Assembly: GCF_000425485.1 (NCBI RefSeq)
Contig: NZ_KE384384.1
Coordinates: 248,001-312,000 of the forward strand
Direction of reading: 5' to 3'
DNA: 64,000 bases
Source of the DNA: Flavobacterium tegetincola DSM 22377
Lineage (GTDB): Bacteria > Bacteroidota > Bacteroidia > Flavobacteriales > Flavobacteriaceae
Position 1 is the stretch's first letter. Each line of letters opens with the position of its first letter. The notes under the pieces were generated by a model, which saw nothing but the letters and a program-made list of their open reading frames with translations, had not been told where the DNA came from and ran no database searches. The position numbers and the translations under genes are program-made. This document shows positions 53,350-60,976 of the stretch, in pieces.

Positions 53350-54531
53350 ATGAAACGAATACTTATTACTGGATTGGCGCTCCTTGGATTACTCCAACTT
53401 TCCGCTCAAGTTACCCCTAAAGATTCCTCTGCTTACAAAAGTACGAAGTTGAAAGTAGATGAAATCAATTTGGTTTCGAGTTATTATCGACAAGACGGAA
53501 ATAATTCTTCTGTGACTGGCGGAATTGGAACTGAAAAATTAACGGATATTTCCAACACGCTTGACGTTCGGTTGATTAAATACGATAAAGCGGGAATTAA
53601 GCACAATTGGGATTTGGAAGTCGGCATTGATCATTACAGTTCCGCTTCTTCTGACATGATTGATTTGCAAGCCAATTCGTCCGCATCGTCCGCTGATAAT
53701 CGCTTTTATCCGTCTGTGACTTATGCGCGTGAAAATGAAGCAAAAGGTCAAACCTTATCTTTTGGATTGTCCTCCTCTTTGGAGTACGACTACCAGTCTT
53801 TTGGCGGCACGATTGGGTTTGCCAAACAAACTAAAAATAGAAACGGAGAATTTACTGCAAAATTCCAGACGTATCTAGATCAAGTGAAACTGATTTTGCC
53901 CACTGAATTGCGCTCCAGTTCGGACTCAAATGGCACGGAAGGTCGAAACACATTTGCAGGTTCTTTAGGTTATTCACAAATCATCAATAAGAATTTCCAA
54001 GTTCAATTCATGGTTGATTTGGTGCAACAAAATGGCTATTTAAGTTTGCCCTTCCACCGCGTATATTTTACAGACGGAACGGTGCATCAAGAAAATTTGC
54101 CTGACAGCCGTTTTAAGATTCCGGTTTCCGTACGAGGGAGTTATTTCTTGGGAGATAACGTGATTGTAAGAGGTTATTACCGCTACTATTCGGACAATTG
54201 GGATTTGACCGCACATACTTTTGATCTAGAAGTACCCGTTAAAATCTCTCCTTTTATGTCGATCAGTCCGTTCTATCGTTACTACAGTCAGCAAGGTACC
54301 ACCTATTTTAAAGGTTACGAAGAGCACACTGCCGCTTCTGAATTTTATACCAGCAATTATGACTTGTCTACATTCAACAGTCACTTTTTCGGTGCGGGAA
54401 TTAAATTCACACCCTTAAACGGCGTTTTCGGAGTCAAACACCTCAACACGTTAGAAGTACGCTACGGTCATTATGATCGAAGTACGAATTTAAATTCTAA
54501 TATTATTAGTGTGAATTTGAAGTATAGGTAG
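53350..54531 (+). CDS. DUF3570 outer-membrane beta-barrel protein
   Basis: The 393 residues begin with a signal peptide (ITGLALLGLLQLSAQ). Alternating beta-strands fill the remainder (VSSYYRQDGNNSSVTGGIGTE, FGLSSSLEYDYQSFGGTIGF) and end with VSLKYR-like ISVNLKYR, a typical barrel terminus. It matches DUF3570, which commonly follows DUF4266 and ApbE. It probably forms a pore or anchor for the DUF4266 partner in the outer membrane. It starts 15 bases after that gene. Confidence 0.87.
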   Translation: MKRILITGLALLGLLQLSAQVTPKDSSAYKSTKLKVDEINLVSSYYRQDGNNSSVTGGIGTEKLTDISNTLDVRLIKYDKAGIKHNWDLEVGIDHYSSASSDMIDLQANSSASSADNRFYPSVTYARENEAKGQTLSFGLSSSLEYDYQSFGGTIGFAKQTKNRNGEFTAKFQTYLDQVKLILPTELRSSSDSNGTEGRNTFAGSLGYSQIINKNFQVQFMVDLVQQNGYLSLPFHRVYFTDGTVHQENLPDSRFKIPVSVRGSYFLGDNVIVRGYYRYYSDNWDLTAHTFDLEVPVKISPFMSISPFYRYYSQQGTTYFKGYEEHTAASEFYTSNYDLSTFNSHFFGAGIKFTPLNGVFGVKHLNTLEVRYGHYDRSTNLNSNIISVNLKYR

Positions 54532-55056
54532 GTTGGAGGTTATAGGTTATGGGTTATAGGTTATAGGTTATGGGTTGTGGGTTGTAGGTTATGGATTATG
54601 GGTTGTGGGTTATGGGTTATAGGTTATGGGTTATGGGTTGTAAGTTTTAGGTTGTGGGTTGTGGGTTGTGGGTTATGGGTTATAGGTTATAGGTTATAGG
54701 TTATAGGTTATGGGTTATGGGTTATGGGTTGTAGGTTTATGGTAATGTCTGCCGATGGGGAGGAAGTTGGGAGATTGGAGGTTATAGGTTGTAGATTATG
54801 CGTTTATGTTTATAGGTTGTTGGTTGTGGTTCATGGGTTGTAGGTTATGTGTTTATGGTAATGTCTGCCGATGAAAAAAAGTTTAAAGTTTAAAGTTTAA
54901 AGTTTTAGATTGTTCGTGAAAGTTTAAACGAGTCAAAGATCTTTTCCGCTTTACTTTCTATCTCTTTACCCTTCTGTCTTTCTATCTCTCTGTCTCTCCA
55001 ACTGCTGCTCAGTCATAAAAAAGGTTAAAGCGCAGGCTTTTATAAAATGAATTATA
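54532..55056 (+). repeat. Third array of seven-base G/T repeats
   Basis: From 54531 to about 54740 the sequence is almost wholly GGTTATA/GGTTATG/GGTTGTG/GGTTGTA heptads, again with G on the plus strand. A 16-base segment, GTAATGTCTGCCGATG, occurs twice (about 54744 and 54857). AGTTTAA repeats in sevens at about 54882-54904. A pyrimidine-rich run follows (about 54945-55010). No gene is present. Confidence 0.83.
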
Positions 55057-55064
55057 TATCTTTG
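55057..55064 (+). promoter_or_regulatory. TAnnTTTG -7 element of the copper island
   Basis: TATCTTTG lies 14 bases before the ATG at 55078 and overlaps the upstream edge of an alternative ATG at 55069. Transcription from it would start near 55071, which favours the second ATG and gives a nearly leaderless message. Confidence 0.5.
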
Positions 55065-55077
55065 CTTTATGCAAAAA

Positions 55078-55440
55078 ATGTTTCGCACATATCTTATTAT
55101 GTTGACATTAGGCCTGTTTTTACTGCCTAATGCGATGTTTGCGCGTGGAACTCAAACAGAAATGAAATGTTGTTCGAAATCGGTTTCGTCTGAAACCACT
55201 CCTAAAAAGTGTTGCAAAGACAAATCTTCTCAAAAAGAACACAAAGGAGGTTGCGAAGGAAAATGTGGCAATTCCACGTGCACTACAGCATCTGTGATTT
55301 CTGTTATTGCTTTTTTAGACGCTAGTACGTCTAACACTAATTCTTTTGATTTTTCAACTGAAAAACAATTATTTTACGATTCTAAAACCTTTATTTCTGC
55401 TGGTTTTTCATCATTATGGCTTATTCCTAAAATAGGCTAA
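55078..55440 (+). CDS. Small exported Cys-rich protein heading the copper island
   Basis: The 120 residues start at the ATG at 55078; the ATG at 55069 would lie at the predicted transcription start. A signal peptide (YLIMLTLGLFLLPNAMFA) is followed by clustered cysteines: EMKCCSK, KKCCKDK and KGGCEGKCGNSTC. The C-terminal 50 residues lack Cys and are mildly hydrophobic. No named family is recognised. The Cys clusters, Lys/His content and neighbours suggest periplasmic copper or other soft-metal binding. Confidence 0.75.
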   Translation: MFRTYLIMLTLGLFLLPNAMFARGTQTEMKCCSKSVSSETTPKKCCKDKSSQKEHKGGCEGKCGNSTCTTASVISVIAFLDASTSNTNSFDFSTEKQLFYDSKTFISAGFSSLWLIPKIG

Positions 55441-55626
55441 TTCAATTCTTGACAGCATAAATTGCGTCCATTTTTCAGCGATTGCTGTTTCTTTTAATCA
55501 ACGTACCATCAATTATTTGCCCGTTTTCACTTGCACAATAATTCCATTTCGTTGTTTTTTACTCAACATTTATTATCAAAAATCGCATTCAGAAAATCTC
55601 TTATCTGTTTGCAAAAAATACCTATT

Positions 55627-56493
55627 ATGAAAAATTCAATTTCAAATATAGCTGTGGCAGTCGTACTGTTGCTGTCTATCACACCTAGCTTTGCACAAAT
55701 TAAAAATGCCAAAACCGAAACGGTGAAAATTTACGGCAATTGTGGCATGTGCGAAACCAACATCGAAAAAGCTGGAAATCTAAAAAAAGTGGCTTCAGTA
55801 GATTGGAACAAAGACACTAAAATGGCAACGCTTACTTACGATGCCACCAAAACAAATCAAGATGAAATCCTGAAACGCATTGCACTTGCCGGATACGACA
55901 GCACTGCATTTCTAGCTCCTGACGACGTGTATGCCAATTTACACGGCTGCTGCCAATACGATCGCGATGCGAATATTCCTGTGGAGGAAGATGCAAATCA
56001 TCCCGTAAACACTTCCGCATCTGACGTTACTGTAGAAGTCACTGCCGAAAATTGGGTTGTATTAGGACCAATGGAAGCCGTTTTTGAAACTTATTTTGAG
56101 TTAAAAAACACATTAGTAGCTTCGGATTCCAAATTAGCTTCGGCGAAAGCCAAACAATTATTGAATGTCATTAATGTGGTTAAAATGGAAACATTGGAAA
56201 GTAATGTTCACATCGTTTGGATGAAAGTCATGAGCAATCTAAAATCAGATACTGATGCAATTGCTAAAGCAAATGACATTGCAAAACAGCGCAATTACTT
56301 CATCACACTTTCTGAAAATATGTACCAATTGATGGCCATTTCAAAAATGGAAACTCCTATTTATGTTCAGCATTGTCCAATGGCAAATGACGGAAAAGGC
56401 GCCAACTGGTTGAGTAAAGAAAGTGCGGTAAAAAATCCATACTACGGTTCGATGATGTTGAGTTGCGGTAAAACGGTAGAAACGATTGAATAA
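55627..56493 (+). CDS. Exported HMA-domain plus DUF3347 protein
   Basis: Start placed at the ATG at 55627, because it begins the signal peptide (MKNSISNIAVAVVLLLSITPSFAQ); an earlier ATG adds 32 unrelated residues. In the 288-residue protein, an HMA-like fold has metal-binding C39/C42 in YGNCGMCETNIE, and a linker contains HGCCQYD. A DUF3347 domain (VFETYFELKNTLVASDS to YVQHCPMANDGKGANWLS and YYGSMMLSCG) completes it. DUF3347 is associated with copper efflux proteins such as CusB-type adaptors. It is a likely periplasmic copper-binding protein. Confidence 0.87.
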   Translation: MKNSISNIAVAVVLLLSITPSFAQIKNAKTETVKIYGNCGMCETNIEKAGNLKKVASVDWNKDTKMATLTYDATKTNQDEILKRIALAGYDSTAFLAPDDVYANLHGCCQYDRDANIPVEEDANHPVNTSASDVTVEVTAENWVVLGPMEAVFETYFELKNTLVASDSKLASAKAKQLLNVINVVKMETLESNVHIVWMKVMSNLKSDTDAIAKANDIAKQRNYFITLSENMYQLMAISKMETPIYVQHCPMANDGKGANWLSKESAVKNPYYGSMMLSCGKTVETIE

Positions 56494-56562
56494 TTAAATC
56501 GATTATTCAGAATTAAAATTAGCAGGTAAAAATAACCTCATCACATATAAAAAGAAATAAAA

Positions 56563-57060
56563 ATGAAAACATTCAATCCTAAATACAGTGTATTAGTACT
56601 CTTAATGGCTTTAATTTCAATATCAAGTCAAGCACAAATTGCTAAAGCAGAAATTCAAGCAACGGGATTAACGTGTTCCATGTGTTCCAATGCGATCAAC
56701 AAACAGTTGAAATCACTAGCTGAAGTTGAAAATGTTGAAATTGATTTGAACAGCAACACTTTTACAGTTACTTTAAAAGCAAACAACAATGTGAATCCCG
56801 ACTTTTTTAAAGAAAATGTTGAAAAAGCAGGATTCTTTATTGGTTCACTGGTCTTAACTGTAGAGCCAAAAACGATTGCTCAAAAACCATACGTGGTGCT
56901 TGATGGTAAAACAAAATCAGCGAGACCTATTGAAGTGCAGGTTTTAGACAAAGGTTATGTGACCGACAAAACGTTCAAAAAATTGTCGAAGTCGTATAAA
57001 AATAGTACGACATACAACACCAGTAATGAAGCTGATTTCCATGTAAAAATCACTGACTGA
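56563..57060 (+). CDS. Exported HMA-domain protein
   Basis: The 165-residue protein has a signal peptide (YSVLVLLMALISISSQAQ) followed by a single heavy-metal-associated domain. C38/C41 lie in TGLTCSMCSNAINKQL and the usual ferredoxin-like strand pattern follows. A basic, beta-rich tail comes after it (KPYVVLDGKTKSARPIEVQV). It is probably a periplasmic copper carrier. Its stop shares one base with the start of the next gene (TGATG), so the two are coupled. Confidence 0.85.
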   Translation: MKTFNPKYSVLVLLMALISISSQAQIAKAEIQATGLTCSMCSNAINKQLKSLAEVENVEIDLNSNTFTVTLKANNNVNPDFFKENVEKAGFFIGSLVLTVEPKTIAQKPYVVLDGKTKSARPIEVQVLDKGYVTDKTFKKLSKSYKNSTTYNTSNEADFHVKITD

Positions 57061-57869
57061 TGAAGCACTTTTTAATAGCAATCAGTTTCTTGTTTTTCCA
57101 AAAAAGCATCGGTCAGGAATTGTTTCTGATGACCGATCCCGCAAGTAATGTTCCTGCCAATTCTGTTGGCGTGAATGTGCTACAGTCGGCTTTCGAAAGA
57201 ACTATAAATTCAGAATATATCTACAGTATGATGCCCGAAGTCACTTATGGCCTTAATAGGAATTTGATGTTTCGCGCTACTGCCTTCTTAAGTAATCGGG
57301 ACAAAGGTTTACAGGCAGAAGGCGGTAGTTTTATGGCTAAATATCGCTTTTACTCGGAAGACGATTTGAACAGTCACTTTCGGATGGCAGCTTTTGGTCG
57401 GTATAGTTTTAATAATGGGTCCATTCGTCAAGAACAACTTGAGATTATGGGACGCAATTCTGGTTTTGAAACGGGCCTTGTGGCTACAAAATTGATTAAA
57501 AAATTGGCGGTTAGTTCGACGGTTAGTTTTGAAAAAGTCTTTGATAACGAACCGAATCATACTTTTCCGCATCAACTCGGAGACCATGCTACAAATTACA
57601 CGCTGTCATTTGGTCAACTGATTTACCCTAAAAAGTACACCAGTTTAAAACAAACTAACATCAATTTGATGCTCGAATTTGTAGGTCAAACCATTAATGA
57701 AAATGGAAAATCCTATATCGATGTTGTTCCTGTGGTTCAATTTATTTTCAACAGTCAAGCGCGTTTGGATGTGGCTTACCGAAAAGAATTGTTGAGCTCC
57801 ATGGTTCGTTCTGCACCTGACGGCGTTTATCTGAATTTATATTACACTTTTTTTAATGTGAAAAAATAG
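57060..57869 (+). CDS. Putative outer-membrane beta-barrel protein of the copper island
   Basis: The 269-residue protein has a signal peptide (FLIAISFLFFQKSIGQ). Repeated amphipathic beta-strands follow (YGLNRNLMFRATAFLSN, AKYRFYSEDDLNSHFRMAAFG), and it ends GVYLNLYYTFFNVKK. Conserved-looking elements are MTDPASNVPANS and MMPEVTYGLN. No named family is certain. Its place between an HMA protein and the copper ATPase suggests an outer-membrane role in metal handling. Confidence 0.75.
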   Translation: MKHFLIAISFLFFQKSIGQELFLMTDPASNVPANSVGVNVLQSAFERTINSEYIYSMMPEVTYGLNRNLMFRATAFLSNRDKGLQAEGGSFMAKYRFYSEDDLNSHFRMAAFGRYSFNNGSIRQEQLEIMGRNSGFETGLVATKLIKKLAVSSTVSFEKVFDNEPNHTFPHQLGDHATNYTLSFGQLIYPKKYTSLKQTNINLMLEFVGQTINENGKSYIDVVPVVQFIFNSQARLDVAYRKELLSSMVRSAPDGVYLNLYYTFFNVKK

Positions 57870-57958
57870 AGCGTCTATCGTTTTACACAGTGAGAAGTTA
57901 GGATGCAAAAAAGCAAATACTAAATAGCACTTTTGACGTGCTAATAAATTACGAAAAA

Positions 57959-60475
57959 ATGACACATACATATACAGTTAAGGGAATGACCTGTTCCGGT
58001 TGTGAAGCCAAAGTTCAAAAAGATTTATCTAAAGTTGAATTCGTCACTCATGTAGTCGTTTCCAAAGAAAAGCACGAGGCACTTATTACAATGGCTCAAC
58101 ATGTGGAACTAGAAACCTTGCAAAAAGCTTTAGGTGGAAAAGCGAGTACCTATCAAATTTCTTTACCAAATGCTGCGGAAACAAAGACAAAAATTTGTTG
58201 TTCCACAGAAAATAAAGACAATACATCTAGTAATTCAAAAAACAATATAGGGAGGGGAACTTACTACTGTCCAATGCATTGCGAAGGCGATAAAACCTAT
58301 GATAAAGCAGGCGATTGCCCGGTTTGCGGAATGGACTTGGTCAAAGCGCCCACTTCGAATCAAGTGAGGCAATATACGTGTCCGATGCATCCCGAAATCG
58401 TCGAGAACGAACCTGGAAGTTGTCCGATTTGTGGAATGGATTTACTGCCGATGGAACCGGTGGATTCGGAAGAAAACAAAACCTATGCGACGCTTTGGCA
58501 CAGAATGAAAGTTGCGATGTTGTTTAGTATACCAATCTTCATTATTTCGATGTCGGATATGATTCCCAATAATCCTTTGTATCAATTAATGGAATTGAAG
58601 TATTGGAATTGGGTTCAGTTCGCGTTTACGCTGCCTGTAGTATTTTATGCTTGTTGGATGTTTTTTGAAAGAGCCTATAAATCCATTGTGAATTGGAATT
58701 TGAATATGTTTACCTTAATTGGTATTGGAACGGGAGTTGCCTTTCTTTTTAGTATTGTAGGTATGTTGTTTCCCGACGTATTTCCACCTCAATTTCGAAC
58801 TGAAAATGGAACAGTTCACTTGTATTTTGAAGCTACAGCTGTAGTGCTGACTTTGGTTTTATTAGGGCAATTGTTAGAAGCAAAAGCGCATAGTAGAACC
58901 AGTGGCGCTATTAAAGAGTTATTGAAATTGGCACCAAAAGAAGCTACTTTAGTTGTTGATGGTGTAGAAAAAATCATCTCAATTCACAGCATCAAAAAAG
59001 ATGATATTTTACGAGTAAAACCGGGAGAGAAGATTCCTGTTGATGGAAAGATTACCGAAGGGACCAGTACGATTGATGAATCTATGATTACGGGAGAGCC
59101 GATACCCGTGGATAAGAACTCAAAAGATACAGTAAGTGCTGGAACAATTAACGGTACAAAATCATTTTTAATGGTTGCCGAAAAAGTAGGTTCTGATACT
59201 TTACTATCGCAAATTGTGCAGATGGTTAGCGATGCCAGTCGTTCTCGAGCACCTATTCAGAATCTGGTTGATAAAGTGGCCAAATTTTTTGTTCCTGTCG
59301 TGGTTTTAATTTCGGTTGTCACTTTTATAGTGTGGTGGCAGTTTGGTCCTGAACCGAAATTGGTTTACGGATTTGTCAATGCAATCGCGGTGTTGATTAT
59401 CGCTTGCCCGTGTGCTTTAGGTTTGGCAACACCAATGTCCGTTATGGTTGGCGTTGGAAAAGGAGCAAAATTAGGCGTCTTGATTAAAAACGCTGAAGCC
59501 ATCGAAAAAATGGACCGGATTGACGTTTTGATTACAGATAAGACAGGAACGATTACGGAAGGAAAACCATCTGTAGAAAAAATTGTGGTGAAAGATGGCG
59601 ACGAAAACAACGTTTTGGGAAAAATAGCCTCGCTCAATCAAAGTAGCGAACATCCTTTGGCAACTGCCGTAGTTCGTTTTGCTAAAGCTAAAGATGTTGC
59701 ATTTTCTAAAGTCGCCGACTTCAATTCCGTTACAGGAAAAGGTGTCCAAGGAAAAATTGATAACGAGCTCATTCTGCTTGGAAACAAAAGCTTAATGGAA
59801 CAAGGAGGCGTTGCTGATTTTTCGGCGATTGAAAAGGAAGTTATTGCTGAACAGCAGTTGGGAAAAACGGTTTCTTACATTGCAATTGAAACGAAGGTTG
59901 TTGGATTTATAACCATTACCGATGCGATTAAGAAAACAAGTATTGACGCCATATCGGAATTAAAAAGACAGGGTATTGAAGTCATTATGATCACGGGTGA
60001 CAATGAAAATACAGCTAAAGCAGTTGCCGCTGAATTAAACTTAACCGATTTCAAAGCGGGTTTTTTACCGCAAGACAAATTAGCTTATATTAAAAACTTA
60101 CAATCGCAAGGGAAAATAGTTGCAATGGCTGGCGACGGCATAAACGATGCTCCTGCTTTGGCGCAAGCCGACATTGGAATTGCCATGGGAACGGGAACCG
60201 ATGTAGCTATTGAAAGTGCCAAAATCACTTTGGTAAAAGGCGATTTACAAGGTATTGTAAAAGCAAAAAATTTAAGTCATGCTGTGATGAAAAATATCAA
60301 GCAAAACTTATTTTTCGCGTTTATCTACAATACCGTTGGAATACCAATTGCTGCTGGAATTTTATTTCCCTATTTTGGAATTTTGTTATCGCCTATGATT
60401 GCCGCTTTGGCAATGAGTTTCAGCTCCGTTTCCGTTATTGCAAATGCGTTGCGGTTAAGAACTATTAAAATTTAA
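57959..60475 (+). CDS. copA: Copper-translocating P1B-type ATPase
   Basis: The 838 residues start at the ATG at 57959 (MTHTYTVKGMTCSGC). One HMA domain (C12/C15) comes first. Two heavy-metal-binding domains of the CPMH...CP(V/I)CGMDL type follow near residues 103-128 and 140-166. Eight membrane segments include the CPC ion-binding motif (483-485) in ACPCALGLATP. The catalytic Asp is D527 in ITDKTGTITEGKP, with SSEHPLA and GDGINDAPALAQAD further on. It exports Cu(I) from the cytoplasm. The CPMH domains recall those on CusB/CopA-like proteins of Bacteroidota. Confidence 0.94.
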   Translation: MTHTYTVKGMTCSGCEAKVQKDLSKVEFVTHVVVSKEKHEALITMAQHVELETLQKALGGKASTYQISLPNAAETKTKICCSTENKDNTSSNSKNNIGRGTYYCPMHCEGDKTYDKAGDCPVCGMDLVKAPTSNQVRQYTCPMHPEIVENEPGSCPICGMDLLPMEPVDSEENKTYATLWHRMKVAMLFSIPIFIISMSDMIPNNPLYQLMELKYWNWVQFAFTLPVVFYACWMFFERAYKSIVNWNLNMFTLIGIGTGVAFLFSIVGMLFPDVFPPQFRTENGTVHLYFEATAVVLTLVLLGQLLEAKAHSRTSGAIKELLKLAPKEATLVVDGVEKIISIHSIKKDDILRVKPGEKIPVDGKITEGTSTIDESMITGEPIPVDKNSKDTVSAGTINGTKSFLMVAEKVGSDTLLSQIVQMVSDASRSRAPIQNLVDKVAKFFVPVVVLISVVTFIVWWQFGPEPKLVYGFVNAIAVLIIACPCALGLATPMSVMVGVGKGAKLGVLIKNAEAIEKMDRIDVLITDKTGTITEGKPSVEKIVVKDGDENNVLGKIASLNQSSEHPLATAVVRFAKAKDVAFSKVADFNSVTGKGVQGKIDNELILLGNKSLMEQGGVADFSAIEKEVIAEQQLGKTVSYIAIETKVVGFITITDAIKKTSIDAISELKRQGIEVIMITGDNENTAKAVAAELNLTDFKAGFLPQDKLAYIKNLQSQGKIVAMAGDGINDAPALAQADIGIAMGTGTDVAIESAKITLVKGDLQGIVKAKNLSHAVMKNIKQNLFFAFIYNTVGIPIAAGILFPYFGILLSPMIAALAMSFSSVSVIANALRLRTIKI

Positions 60476-60493
60476 CCTAAAAAAACATATAAT

Positions 60494-60976
60494 ATGGAAC
60501 ATTCAGATTCACATAAAAAAAACAATCCTTACAGTACTTTCTTCTTGATGCTGGGATTATCATTTGTTGCAATGTACGTCACGATGTATTTTAATACCTA
60601 TTCCATTGACCACGTTTATTTCAGCATGACCCGCTTTTATATGGTCTCATTGGGAATTTCAACAATGGCGGTAATTATGCTTTTGTTTATGTTGGGAATG
60701 TATAAAAACAAGAAGAAAAACACAGCGATTTTACTCGGAAGTCTTGTGTTATTTAGTTCCGCATTATTTCTTGTCCGCGCACAAAAACCAATTATTGGTG
60801 ATGTTTTGTGGTTAAAAGGAATGATACCGCACCACTCGATTGCAATTTTAACAAGCGAAAGAGCTGACATCAGCGACGTTGCAGTTCGGAAATTAGCAGA
60901 CGAAATAATTAAAGCTCAAAGAAAAGAAATAGAACAAATGAAAGCAATGATTAAAAGATTAGAAAATGAAAAATAA
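60494..60976 (+). CDS. DUF305-type membrane protein
   Basis: The 160-residue protein has three membrane segments, at about residues 14-33, 46-70 and 77-95. A short DUF305-like C-terminal region with GMIPHHSIAIL (110-120) and the helix EIIKAQRKEIEQMKAMI follows. DUF305 proteins are frequent in copper-resistance clusters. The His-His and later Met residues could bind copper. It overlaps the multicopper oxidase gene by 11 bases. Confidence 0.85.
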   Translation: MEHSDSHKKNNPYSTFFLMLGLSFVAMYVTMYFNTYSIDHVYFSMTRFYMVSLGISTMAVIMLLFMLGMYKNKKKNTAILLGSLVLFSSALFLVRAQKPIIGDVLWLKGMIPHHSIAILTSERADISDVAVRKLADEIIKAQRKEIEQMKAMIKRLENEK

